DNA from: Fen-178 sp049516835
GTDB lineage: Bacteria; Acidobacteriota; Terriglobia; Bryobacterales; Bryobacteraceae
Reading direction: 5' to 3'
DNA: 26,164 bases
Assembly (NCBI GenBank): GCA_049516835.1
Contig: JBEKSR010000101.1
Coordinates: forward strand, 1 to 26,164
Shown here: piece after piece, positions 15,771 through 23,840 of the stretch
How the letters are laid out: the number at the start of each line of letters is the position of its first letter
How positions within the stretch are numbered: the stretch's first letter is position 1
Position numbers and translations under genes: made by a program
The notes under the pieces: generated by a model
Database searches by the model: none
Seen by the model: the letters and a program-made list of their open reading frames with translations, nothing else
Told to the model about the DNA's origin: nothing

Positions 15771-17867
15771 TCAGCGTGAAGGCGCCCGGCCGGCGTACTT
15801 CTTCCACATTGCCGGGTCCGCGAGCATCTTCACAAAGAGACCGCCGACTACCGAGCGAGCCTGAAAGCCCTGCTGCTTCGCCGTGACGGTATCGTACCAG
15901 TCAGTCAAGGGCACGCGGCTCTCGGAATCGTTCGCGAACTGATACGCCGGCGACACGATGTTTTCGAAATCGAACTGATTCTCCGCTAGCGTCGCCGTCC
16001 ACAGGATCCAGTCCAGCTTCGTGTAGGCGCGTCGATTGTCGAGCGGCAAGCCGTACTTATTCTGCCTCGTGAGATAGAATGCGATCTCCTTGCGGGCCAC
16101 ATCGGGCGGGAAGAGATTCAGCCCGAGCAACCTATCCCAGACCAGGTTGTATTTCTGGCTCCAGGTTGCGGGCTTGTCGAACGCCAGGCGGTAGTGATCT
16201 CCGTCGTTCGCCAAGTCCATCCATCTCTTCACGAAGTCCTGTGCAGTCCGGCGGTATTGCGCGGCTACGTCCCTCCGTCCCGTCATTTCGGCGAGCATGC
16301 CGTATGAACCCAACGCCAAGATGGCCTTGATCGAAAGGTTGGCGTTGTGCGCCAAGTGGCCGGCGAAATCGTCGGTCGAGAGCTGGTTTTCGGGATCGAG
16401 CCCCTTCTCCTTCAGATACTCAGCCCACCTGGTGAGCTGCAGCCAGTACTTCTCGGCAAACGCAGCATTCCCGTCTGCCCGCGCCAGAGCGGCCACCATG
16501 ATGAGCATGTTGCCGCTCTCTTCCACCGGCATCTGGTTGGTTTCGGTGCGCTCGCCGCCTCCGTAGACCTGCCCGTTGGCTTGCGGGTAGGTGCCCAGGT
16601 CGTGCGGTGCAAACGGCCATGGCCAACGTTCCATGCGCGCATAGTCCATCACCGGCTGGAGCTGCGCCTGCAGCAACCGCGGGCTGAACAGCAGGGTGAA
16701 CGGCGAACTGGGATAGATCACATCCACGGTGGCGATGCAGCCGTTGCTGAAGTTTTCCTTGGGGAAGTACATGGCGGTGCCGTCGACGTCGGCCACCAGC
16801 TTGTGCGCCGCCAGCATCTGCCGGTAGGCCAGCACCGCCAGGCGGGCGTACTTCTCGCCGCCCGCGCGCCGCATGTCGGCCATCAATTCGGTATCAAAAG
16901 ATGTGCTGCGCTCCGAAAGCGCATCGTGCTCTTTGCGCGCGTTGCGAAGCAGGTCGCTCATCTCGGAGCCCTTGCGTCGCCACCAGGCACGCTCGCGGCG
17001 CTGGAAGTATTCGATCGCGTATAGGTCGTCGTAGGCCAGCATCAGGTAGCGCGACACCGGCTGCGCACTCACGCGGCCGAGATTGATGCTAAATGCGAGC
17101 ACCCGGCCCTCGCCCCGCCTCGGCACCAGCAGTTCCGCGAAATCGTCCGAATCCGGAAGGCGGCCGCCGGTCTGAAAGGCCGCGACCGCTTCGGTGTGGC
17201 CCATGCCGGCTGAGGTGACGCCGTCGGCGCGGTCGGCCGCCAGGTAGAGATAGCCCCAATCGATCCGCAGGTCGTCGCCCCGCTTGGCCAGCACCGCCTG
17301 CTCGCGCGAGCCCATACGCAGTACTGGCTGGCCATCGAGCTGGTACCGCGACCAGACCACCGGCTGGTCGGCCGTGTTCACCACCAGGTCGGTCCTGGCA
17401 TCTAAATACACAGCGACGTCATGGCCGTTGCCGTCGGCCGAGGAAACCCGCCATTCCAGGTACGTGAGCGGCCGCGAGAGCACGTCCAGATCTTCCGGCA
17501 GCGCCGGCGTGAAGAATGTCAGCTCCAGCTTTACGCCCGCACCGGAAAACTCATAGATCGTGTGCGTGGGCAACACCTCGACCCGCGATTGTGGGAGCAC
17601 CTGGGCGCCCTGCCGCTCGTGCCCCATTACCTGGTATGTCATGCCGTCGATACGCACCAGCCCGGTCAGGCTGTTTGGTTTGCCGGTCCAGTGCACGGTC
17701 CCGGCGTCGTTGAGGTGGTCGGTGTTGGACCAGATGCTGAAATACGGATCATGCGCCACTAGCGGAACTGCCGGCGGCCGCATTGGAGGGAGACCCTGCG
17801 CGAACGCAGCTGCCGACAGCGTGATCGCGAGCGCGTTAATTCGAAAGGACGGGCGAGGACGCTTCAT
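15771..17867 (-). CDS. Secreted glutaminase A-like protein (DUF4965/DUF5127)
   Basis: 698 residues. Signal peptide from MKRPRPSFRINALAITLSAAAFAQG. The architecture is that of the fungal/bacterial glutaminase A family: a short N-terminal DUF4964 region (PPAVPLVAHDPYFSIWSNTD), a beta-sandwich DUF5127 domain (GHDVAVYLDARTDLVVN), and a helical toroid (DUF4965/DUF1793) with GGEKYARLAVLAYRQ, KENFSNGCIATVDVIYPSSP, WPWPFAPHDLGTYPQA and ESGNMLIMVAALA. The expected reaction is hydrolysis of extracytoplasmic glutamine to glutamate, although some members may act on other amides. ATG 17867 is chosen because the signal peptide starts there; the frame extends upstream to 18029 but looks non-coding. Confidence 0.9.
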   Translation of the reverse strand: MKRPRPSFRINALAITLSAAAFAQGLPPMRPPAVPLVAHDPYFSIWSNTDHLNDAGTVHWTGKPNSLTGLVRIDGMTYQVMGHERQGAQVLPQSRVEVLPTHTIYEFSGAGVKLELTFFTPALPEDLDVLSRPLTYLEWRVSSADGNGHDVAVYLDARTDLVVNTADQPVVWSRYQLDGQPVLRMGSREQAVLAKRGDDLRIDWGYLYLAADRADGVTSAGMGHTEAVAAFQTGGRLPDSDDFAELLVPRRGEGRVLAFSINLGRVSAQPVSRYLMLAYDDLYAIEYFQRRERAWWRRKGSEMSDLLRNARKEHDALSERSTSFDTELMADMRRAGGEKYARLAVLAYRQMLAAHKLVADVDGTAMYFPKENFSNGCIATVDVIYPSSPFTLLFSPRLLQAQLQPVMDYARMERWPWPFAPHDLGTYPQANGQVYGGGERTETNQMPVEESGNMLIMVAALARADGNAAFAEKYWLQLTRWAEYLKEKGLDPENQLSTDDFAGHLAHNANLSIKAILALGSYGMLAEMTGRRDVAAQYRRTAQDFVKRWMDLANDGDHYRLAFDKPATWSQKYNLVWDRLLGLNLFPPDVARKEIAFYLTRQNKYGLPLDNRRAYTKLDWILWTATLAENQFDFENIVSPAYQFANDSESRVPLTDWYDTVTAKQQGFQARSVVGGLFVKMLADPAMWKKYAGRAPSR

Positions 17868-18079
17868 GATTTTCACTTCAGGATATCGCTTCGGACAGAG
17901 CCTCGCGAAAGCGTTATGGGTCAATGTCGGTAGCCAACTCCGCGGGCAACGTCCGCTGGGGCAATGGCCCTGTGCGCCGGTCGAGCGATTGCCTCTAAGG
18001 GCAAGTTTCCGGAAAGCCCACGGCCACAACCCAAGCCTTTCGGTGGCGATTGCCTCGGCCCGCGACTAGGAGTAGACTC

Positions 18080-18154
18080 ATGCTAGGCCGCACCATCTCG
18101 CACTACGAAATCACCGAGAAGCTCGGCGAGGGCGGGATGGGTGAGGCGAAATAG
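18080..18154 (+). pseudogene. Ser/Thr protein kinase N-terminal fossil fused to another gene's tail
   Basis: 24 codons reading MLGRTISHYEITEKLGEGG then MGEAK and a stop. The first 21 residues are the start of a Hanks-type kinase, up to the glycine-rich ATP loop (normally GEGGMGEVYRA). The ribosome site AGGAG lies 7 bases before the ATG. From 18138 the sequence is TGGGTGAGGCGAAATAG, identical to 19016-19032 at the end of the anti-sigma-like gene, and similarity continues past the stop (AAGCGCCCG, CGATCCGG). A rearrangement at TGGGTGAGG joined the two genes and removed the kinase body. Confidence 0.8.
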
Positions 18155-18350
18155 TTGGGCAAAGCGCCCGTAGTCTTCAGCGATCCGGGTGCCGTGCAGT
18201 CGCTGATGATGGGGTAATGGTTTGCACCGCGGCAGCGGGACGGGGTGATTGGATGTAAATTGGCTGGTGGCCAAAAGGCAGAATGGGAACCCCGTCTGGT
18301 TTACTTGAAGGCACGGGGCGACTCCCTTTGCGAAAGGAGGAACACTTCTA

Positions 18351-18815
18351 ATGAAACAGTGGCTCGTGTTGACGGTTGTGGTTCTCGTGGCGTTCTCTGC
18401 TGCGCTCGGTCAGACGCAAGGCAAGAAACCTGCCGAAGGCTCGGTGGAAAGCGTCTTGATGCAGATGGAACGAGATTGGGCCCAAGCGTACATGAAGGTG
18501 GATTTGACTGCTCTCGATCGCATCGAGGCTGCCGAGTTCGCCTTTACTGATAGCCAGGGAACGGTAACAGACAAAGCGCAGGACCTGGCGGAGACCAAGT
18601 CCGGGGTGTGGAAGGCTCAGTCGGTTTCAGCGGACGAGCTGAAAGTCCGGGTGTTTGGCAATGCCGCTGTCGTCACTGGCCGCGACACCCTGAAGGGCGC
18701 TCAGTACAAAGGGAGAGATCTGAGCGGCCAGTATCGCTTCACGGATGTCTTCGTACAGCGCGACGGACGCTGGCAGGCCGTTGCTAGTCATAGCAGCAAG
18801 ATCGCAGCTCCCTGA
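18351..18815 (+). CDS. Exported DUF4440/SnoaL-like (NTF2 fold) protein
   Basis: 154 residues. The start has an excellent AAAGGAGG site. Signal peptide MKQWLVLTVVVLVAFSAALGQ. The mature domain begins VESVLMQMERDWAQAYMKVD, the usual first helix of DUF4440/SnoaL-like proteins, continues LDRIEAAEFAFTDSQGTV and NAAVVTGRDTLKG, and ends RFTDVFVQRDGRWQAVASH. This NTF2-like cone fold binds small molecules, and the ligand is unknown. It is followed 5 bases later by the anti-sigma-like gene, so the two are probably co-transcribed. Confidence 0.88.
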   Translation: MKQWLVLTVVVLVAFSAALGQTQGKKPAEGSVESVLMQMERDWAQAYMKVDLTALDRIEAAEFAFTDSQGTVTDKAQDLAETKSGVWKAQSVSADELKVRVFGNAAVVTGRDTLKGAQYKGRDLSGQYRFTDVFVQRDGRWQAVASHSSKIAAP

Positions 18816-18819
18816 TCGA

Positions 18820-19032
18820 GTGGCTGAGAAGCCTGCGTTCTCGGAGTATCGTTATTCCGTGCGCCACATCTCGGAGGACCTGCTGGACCAGCACGCGCTG
18901 AAGAAGCTCCCTGAAACCGAGGTGGCCGCTCTGGAGGAGCGCCTCTTGATTTACCCCGACTGCCGGGATCGCCTTCAACTGACTGATGACTTCGCCGAGG
19001 CACTGCGGGCGGCGGTGGGTGAGGCGAAATAG
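18820..19032 (+). CDS. Anti-sigma-factor-like small protein with a degraded zinc site
   Basis: 70 residues from GTG 18820, 5 bases after the preceding stop. The pattern RHISEDLLDQHALKKLPE then EVAALEERLLIYPDCRDRLQ matches acidobacterial zf-HC2/anti-sigma-like proteins, in which EExHLLxCxxCxxRL binds zinc. Here His is Arg and the first Cys is Tyr, so only one ligand remains and zinc binding is unlikely. GTG 18859 is an alternative start. It ends AAVGEAK, the same tail found fused to the kinase fossil at 18138-18154. No cognate sigma factor gene lies nearby. Confidence 0.6.
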   Translation: MAEKPAFSEYRYSVRHISEDLLDQHALKKLPETEVAALEERLLIYPDCRDRLQLTDDFAEALRAAVGEAK

Positions 19033-19133
19033 CCAGACCAAGCGCCCGCAATCTTTCTCGATCCGGCCATCCGCTTGGTGCCGTCAGGCGCATTTCGGCT
19101 GCGCTTACCGGTGACGATCCTGCCGTAAACCTC

Positions 19134-19664
19134 TTAGTCGGCGTGCTTTGTGGCAGGCTTCGCAGGCGGATCGGGAATCATCGTATCGAGCGCTATCTTC
19201 CAGCTTCCGTCCGCCTGTTTCTTCCACACGCTGACACCCTTAATGGTTGTTTCGGTGACCTTACCCTTTTTGTCCCTGGTGTCGATTTTGCCGGTGCCCC
19301 AACTGTAGGCAAGATCCCCGGAACGGGCAACCTCGACCTTCACCGTCTTCCAGGACATTTCCGGCTTTCCCGCCATAAAAGTTTCGAAGTACTTCTGCAT
19401 GTTTTCTTTACCCTGGATGGTGGGAGCGTCCGGGGACATGCCGACGACGTCGTCGGGGTAGAAGCTCGCCGCCTTGACCGGGTCCAAGGCCGCAACAGCT
19501 TTTGCCATGTCGCCATCGGCCGCGCGGATCGCGGTCTCGTCCGCAGCTCTAGTGTCCGGTGTTTGAGTCGCCTGCTGCTGGCAACCGGTCAACGTGAAAG
19601 TCAGCGCGACAAAGGTGGCGAGGAGCAGTGAGTACCGTATTCGTTGGTAGCTTCGCAGGAACAT
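19134..19664 (-). CDS. DUF4440/SnoaL-like lipoprotein
   Basis: 176 residues. AGAAGGAGG lies upstream of ATG 19664. The signal peptide ends in a lipobox LTGC (Cys about residue 28), so the protein should be a lipidated envelope protein. The NTF2-like domain is DETAIRAADGDMAKAVAALD, FYPDDVVGMSPDAPTIQGKE and GVSVWKKQADGSWKIALDTM, ending in a hydrophilic tail. It is convergent with the anti-sigma-like gene and divergent from the recombinase gene. The ligand is unknown. Confidence 0.9.
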   Translation of the reverse strand: MFLRSYQRIRYSLLLATFVALTFTLTGCQQQATQTPDTRAADETAIRAADGDMAKAVAALDPVKAASFYPDDVVGMSPDAPTIQGKENMQKYFETFMAGKPEMSWKTVKVEVARSGDLAYSWGTGKIDTRDKKGKVTETTIKGVSVWKKQADGSWKIALDTMIPDPPAKPATKHAD

Positions 19665-19819
19665 CGCTATACCTCCTTCTGAAGAGAATGCTCCTGCGCG
19701 CCTCCGGTGTCAAGGTGTACGCACGAAAGCCGCTGAGGCTGGCACCTGCGCACGGACCGTAGGGGTGTTCGAGTTGTTTTCGCTAGATGTAAAAAAGCAG
19801 CAGAAACGTGGGAGGTGAG

Positions 19820-21382
19820 ATGAAGAAAAGAACAGACATCCAAACCTATGCCGGGCCGACCGCCAGCGGTCGCCATCCTGCCGTGATTTACGCCCGCGTC
19901 AGCAGCAAGGACCAAGAGAAGGAAGGCTATTCGATTCCGTCCCAACTGGAACTGCTCCGCGGCTATGCCGGCGCCCACGGCTTCGATGTGCTCAAGGAGT
20001 TCATGGACGTGGAAACAGCGAAAGCGGCCGGGCGCACCAGCTTTGGCGAGATGATTGCGCTGTTGCAGGGGAGCAAGACCTGCCACACGATTCTGGTGGA
20101 GAAGACCGACCGCCTGTACCGGAACCTGAAGGATTGGGCGACCATCAAAGAACTTGGACTCGAGATCCACTTCGTGAAGGAGAACGTCATCCTGGCTCCC
20201 GACTCCCGCTCTTCAGAGAAATTCATGCACGGCATCAAGGTTCTGATGGCCAAGAACTACATCGACAACCTCTCGGAGGAGACCCGGAAGGGCATGCTGG
20301 AAAAGGCGCGGCAGGGGATCTGGCCGTCGTTCGCGCCGCTGGGCTACATCAACGTGGACGGCGCAAACGGGAAGCGGACCATTATCCCCGACAGCAATCT
20401 GGCGCCGGTCATCACCAGGATGTTCGAGCAGTACGGCACCGGCAAGTATTCGCTGAAGCAAATGGCCAAGACAGCGCGCGCCGACGGACTGGCCTACCGT
20501 AAGAGCGGGGACATGGTGCCCACCTCCACGGTGCACAAGATCCTGCGCAACCGGATCTACTCCGGCGACTTCGATTTCGATGGCACCATGTACCACGGTT
20601 CCTACGAGCCGATCGTTTCCCGCGAGCTATGGGAGGAAGTCCAGGCGATCCTCGACGGCCGCGGCGCCAAGAAGACGCGCAAGATGAAAGAGCAGTTCGC
20701 GTTCAGCGGTCTGATCACCTGCGGCCATTGCGGCTGCGCCATGGTGGGCGAGATCAAGAAGGGGCGCTATATCTACTACCACTGCACCGGCTTCCAGGGG
20801 AAGTGCGCGGAGCCGTACACGCGCGAGGAGGTGCTGGAGGAGAAGTTCACGGCGTGGTTGAAGGGGATCACGTTCAGCGACGAGACGCTGGCCTGGGTGC
20901 GGCAGGCCCTACGCGAAAGCCACCGTGACGAACGGCAGTTCCACGACGACGCCATCGCCAAACTCCAGCGTGAACACCGCCGCCTCCAGGACCGCATCGA
21001 CAGCATGTACGAAGACAAGCTTGACGGCCGGATCGGCAATGACTTCTTCGACTCCAAGGCCGCGGAGATGCGCACGGCTCAGACAGCCATCATGCGCGAC
21101 CTGGAGGCGCACCAGACGGCCAACAGCAGCTACATCGAGGAAGGCGTCCAACTCCTGGAACTGGCGCACCACGCGCACGTCCTGTTCGAGAGTCAGCCCC
21201 CGGGCGAAAAACGCAAACTCCTGGATTTGGTACTCTCGAACTGCACCTGGAAGGGCGGCGAACTCACCGCGAAATATCGGCAACCCTTTGACGTGTTGGC
21301 GGTTGCGGTCGCGTCGGAACAGCAGCGGGCAGGAGAGGGAATGGCAGAAACGGCCAGAAACGATATCTGGCTCCCCAGGTAG
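19820..21382 (+). CDS. Large serine recombinase (site-specific integrase)
   Basis: 520 residues. An N-terminal resolvase catalytic domain has AVIYARVSSKDQEKEGYS, with the nucleophile Ser at about 28, and LVEKTDRLYRNLKDW. The recombinase domain includes APLGYINVDG and STVHKILRNRIYSGDF. A zinc ribbon begins TCGHCGCAMVGE (about 300-311), followed by YYHCTGFQGKC. A C-terminal coiled-coil region (LQREHRRLQDRIDSMYEDKL) completes the standard large-serine-integrase layout. ATG 19820 follows GGGAGG; GTG 19808 is an alternative. The last codons (WLPR, stop) lie antisense to a tRNA 3' end. It probably catalyses integration/excision between short att sites. No phage or conjugation genes are seen with it, so the parent element is reduced or lies outside. 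Confidence 0.95.
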   Translation: MKKRTDIQTYAGPTASGRHPAVIYARVSSKDQEKEGYSIPSQLELLRGYAGAHGFDVLKEFMDVETAKAAGRTSFGEMIALLQGSKTCHTILVEKTDRLYRNLKDWATIKELGLEIHFVKENVILAPDSRSSEKFMHGIKVLMAKNYIDNLSEETRKGMLEKARQGIWPSFAPLGYINVDGANGKRTIIPDSNLAPVITRMFEQYGTGKYSLKQMAKTARADGLAYRKSGDMVPTSTVHKILRNRIYSGDFDFDGTMYHGSYEPIVSRELWEEVQAILDGRGAKKTRKMKEQFAFSGLITCGHCGCAMVGEIKKGRYIYYHCTGFQGKCAEPYTREEVLEEKFTAWLKGITFSDETLAWVRQALRESHRDERQFHDDAIAKLQREHRRLQDRIDSMYEDKLDGRIGNDFFDSKAAEMRTAQTAIMRDLEAHQTANSSYIEEGVQLLELAHHAHVLFESQPPGEKRKLLDLVLSNCTWKGGELTAKYRQPFDVLAVAVASEQQRAGEGMAETARNDIWLPR

Positions 21383-21415
21383 GACTCGAACCCACAAACC
21401 TCCAATCAACGCTGA
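21368..21415 (-). pseudogene. 3' end of a tRNA gene, probable attachment site
   Basis: On the minus strand the sequence gives a T-arm GTGGG-TTCGAGT-CCTAC, an acceptor 3' strand CTGGGGA, a discriminator G and an encoded CCA (21368-21370). The matching 5' acceptor strand (TCCCCAG) is absent at the expected distance near 21443, so the gene is not intact. Its CCA end lies inside the recombinase coding sequence. Such tRNA 3' ends next to integrase genes are typical att sites. The isoacceptor cannot be told. Confidence 0.65.
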
Positions 21416-21553
21416 TTGAAAAACAATGATTCTTAGCGGCGTTCATCAGCGGCCCAAATTGATTCTTTCGCACCTTCTCACGACGCAGGTCGGCCAGCCC
21501 CCCACCGGTACCCTCGGATCTGCTAATATTGGGTAGCCGAAAGGCTCTCCCGC

Positions 21554-23164
21554 ATGCCGTCAAGTTTGCCGCTGGCGCTCCTGGCCGCTCATTCCGCTAC
21601 CGACCGTCTGGTGCGGAGCCTGTTCGACGACACCTTCGCCGGAATCCACCAGATGGCATGGTTCGACTGGGCCATGCTGATTCCCTACTTCACGGTTCTG
21701 GTCATCCTTTCGCTTTACGGCATCCACCGGTACGACATCATCCGTACGTATTTCAAGCATCGGAAAAAGGCCGTTACCGGGCCGCCCCAGCGCTACGAAC
21801 AGCGTCCGCCGGTGACCATTCAGCTTCCTCTTTACAACGAGCGCTACGTGGTGGAGCGGCTCATCGACGAGGTGGTCAAGATCGAGTATCCCAAGGACCT
21901 GCTCCAGATTCAGGTCTTGGACGATTCCACCGACGACACCGCCCCCTTCGCCGAGGCGCTGGTTGAGCGCTACCGGGCGCTGGGCCACCCCATCGAGTAT
22001 CATCACCGCGCCAACCGCCATGGTTTCAAGGCCGGGGCGCTTCAGGAAGGGCTTGAGACCGCCACCGGAGAGCTGGTTGCGGTGTTCGACGCCGACTTCT
22101 GCCCGCCGTCCGATTTCCTCGAGCGCACGGTCGATTTCTTCGTGGATCCGTCGGTCGGGGTGGTGCAGACCCGCTGGAGCTACATCAACCGCGATTACAA
22201 CTTCCTGACGGAAGTGGAAGCCATGCTCCTGGACGGCCATTTCATCTTGGAGCACGGCGCCCGGTCGCGCGCGGGGTACTTCTTCAACTTCAACGGGACG
22301 GCCGGCATCCTGCGCAAGAAGATGATCGACGACGCGGGAGGCTGGCAGCACGACACGCTCACCGAAGATTCGGACCTGAGCTACCGCGCGCAACTCAAGG
22401 GCTGGCGTTTCGTTTATCTGCCGGGCCTGGACTGCCCTTCCGAGCTGCCCGTGGAAATGCACGGCTTCCAGGTGCAGCAATCGCGCTGGGCCAAGGGGCT
22501 TACGCAGGTCGCCAAGAAGTTGCTGCCCGCGATTTTCCGCGCCGACGTGCGGAAGCGTGTGAAGGCCGAGGCTTTCCTGCACCTGACGCCCAACATTTCC
22601 TATCCGCTGATGATCGTGCTTTCGGCGCTGATGCTGCCGGTGATGATCGTGCGCTTTTACATGGGCGTGTGGCAGATGGTGTTCATCGACCTGCCGCTCA
22701 TCGTGGCGTCGTTCTGGTCCATCTCGCTGTTCTACGTGATTGCGCAACGCGAGCTGCACCCCAAGCACTGGAAGCGGTCGATTCTGATGCTTCCCATGCT
22801 GATCGCGGTGGGGGTGGGGCTGACCATCATCAACACGCGGGCCGTGCTGGAAGCGCTGTTCGGCATTCAGAGCGGCTTTGTGCGGACGCCTAAATTCGGG
22901 ATCGGCGAGCGGATGGTCAACCTGGAACACAAGAAGTACCGCCGCCGCAGCGGCTGGCTTCCCTACGCGGAGATCCTGGTGGGCACGTACTTTGTGGCGA
23001 TGAACGTGTTCGCGGTCGAAACCTACAATTTCCTCGCGATTCCCTTCCTTCTGCTGTTCGTCGCAGGCTACTACTGGGCGGGTTTCGGCACCTTATACCA
23101 GGAGTACCAGGGCCGGTTGCGCTGGCTCAAGCAGCGGAACCTCGAGCTGGCTCGCCAGGCGTAG
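21554..23164 (+). CDS. Membrane GT2 glycosyltransferase (cellulose synthase/glucan synthase-like)
   Basis: 536 residues. An N-terminal membrane helix (WAMLIPYFTVLVILSLYGI) precedes a GT-A catalytic domain. The D,D,D,QxxRW signature is complete: VLDDSTDD (about 121-128), VFDADFCPP (DxD, about 177-185), TEDSDLSYRAQLKGW (about 270) and QQSRWAKG (about 308-315). The C-terminal part has at least four more membrane helices, including MIVLSALMLPVMIVRFYMG and FLLLFVAGYYWAGF. It is expected to polymerise or transfer a sugar from a nucleotide sugar across the inner membrane, for example for a beta-glucan. No BcsB or PilZ domain is seen. Its end overlaps the convergent ABC ATPase gene by 38 bases. The start at 21554 has no strong ribosome site. 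Confidence 0.92.
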   Translation: MPSSLPLALLAAHSATDRLVRSLFDDTFAGIHQMAWFDWAMLIPYFTVLVILSLYGIHRYDIIRTYFKHRKKAVTGPPQRYEQRPPVTIQLPLYNERYVVERLIDEVVKIEYPKDLLQIQVLDDSTDDTAPFAEALVERYRALGHPIEYHHRANRHGFKAGALQEGLETATGELVAVFDADFCPPSDFLERTVDFFVDPSVGVVQTRWSYINRDYNFLTEVEAMLLDGHFILEHGARSRAGYFFNFNGTAGILRKKMIDDAGGWQHDTLTEDSDLSYRAQLKGWRFVYLPGLDCPSELPVEMHGFQVQQSRWAKGLTQVAKKLLPAIFRADVRKRVKAEAFLHLTPNISYPLMIVLSALMLPVMIVRFYMGVWQMVFIDLPLIVASFWSISLFYVIAQRELHPKHWKRSILMLPMLIAVGVGLTIINTRAVLEALFGIQSGFVRTPKFGIGERMVNLEHKKYRRRSGWLPYAEILVGTYFVAMNVFAVETYNFLAIPFLLLFVAGYYWAGFGTLYQEYQGRLRWLKQRNLELARQA

Positions 23165-23840
23165 GAGTAAGAATCCTTCCATCCCGCATTTGCACGATGT
23201 AGTGCCCGTAGGCCGCGGCTTCGGGGTTGTGCGTGATCATCAGGATAGTCTGGCCGAGCCGCTCGTTCAGGCCGCGCAGGACTTCGAGCACCGCCTTCGA
23301 GCTTTCACTATCGAGATTGCCGGTGGGCTCGTCGGCCAGCAGAATGGCGGGGTGGTTCACAATCGCGCGCGCGATCGCCACACGCTGTTGCTCGCCGCCG
23401 GACAACTCGCTCGGTTTGTGGTCCAGCCGGTTGGCGATGCCGAGCAGCCTGAGTACCTCCTCGAACGATGCCTCCGGCTTCGAATCCGAGCCTCCGATAT
23501 GGCGCGCGATGGCGATGTTGTCGCGCGCCGTCAGGTTGGGCAGCAGGTTGAACTTCTGGAACACGAACGCGACGCTGCGTCTGCGCAGGCGCGTGCGGCC
23601 GGCCTCGGTCATCGCCGCAAGATCCTGGCCGGCCACGCGCACCTCTCCCGAGGTCGGCGGTGTCAGGCCGCCAATAATGTGAAAAAGCGTGGACTTCCCC
23701 GAGCCGGAGGGTCCCACGATGGCCAGGAACTCGCCCGGCTTCACGGTGAGATCCACGCCGCGCAGCGCGAGCACGTCCACCTTCCCCACCTGGTAAGTCT
23801 TGCGCAGGTCGCGAATTTCGATGATGGGGCCGCTATTCAT
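23127..23840 (-). CDS. ABC transporter ATP-binding protein, LolD/MacB type
   Basis: 237 residues. Walker A GPSGSGKST (43-51), Q-loop in VFQKFNLLPNLT (about 93-104), signature LSGGEQQRVAIARA (146-159), Walker B ILLADEPTGNLDSE (166-179) and H-loop MITHNPEAA. The PNLTARDNI and GNLDSE patterns are those of the LolD/MacB/FtsE class, which drives mechanotransmission without moving substrates through a membrane channel. It overlaps the upstream permease gene by 8 bases and should be translated from the same message. Confidence 0.95.
   Translation of the reverse strand: MNSGPIIEIRDLRKTYQVGKVDVLALRGVDLTVKPGEFLAIVGPSGSGKSTLFHIIGGLTPPTSGEVRVAGQDLAAMTEAGRTRLRRRSVAFVFQKFNLLPNLTARDNIAIARHIGGSDSKPEASFEEVLRLLGIANRLDHKPSELSGGEQQRVAIARAIVNHPAILLADEPTGNLDSESSKAVLEVLRGLNERLGQTILMITHNPEAAAYGHYIVQMRDGRILTPTPGEPARGSAA

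Noticed and set aside
21560..22930. Minus-strand open frame of 456 codons
   Set aside because: It is antisense to the glycosyltransferase, which carries the full D,D,D,QxxRW signature.
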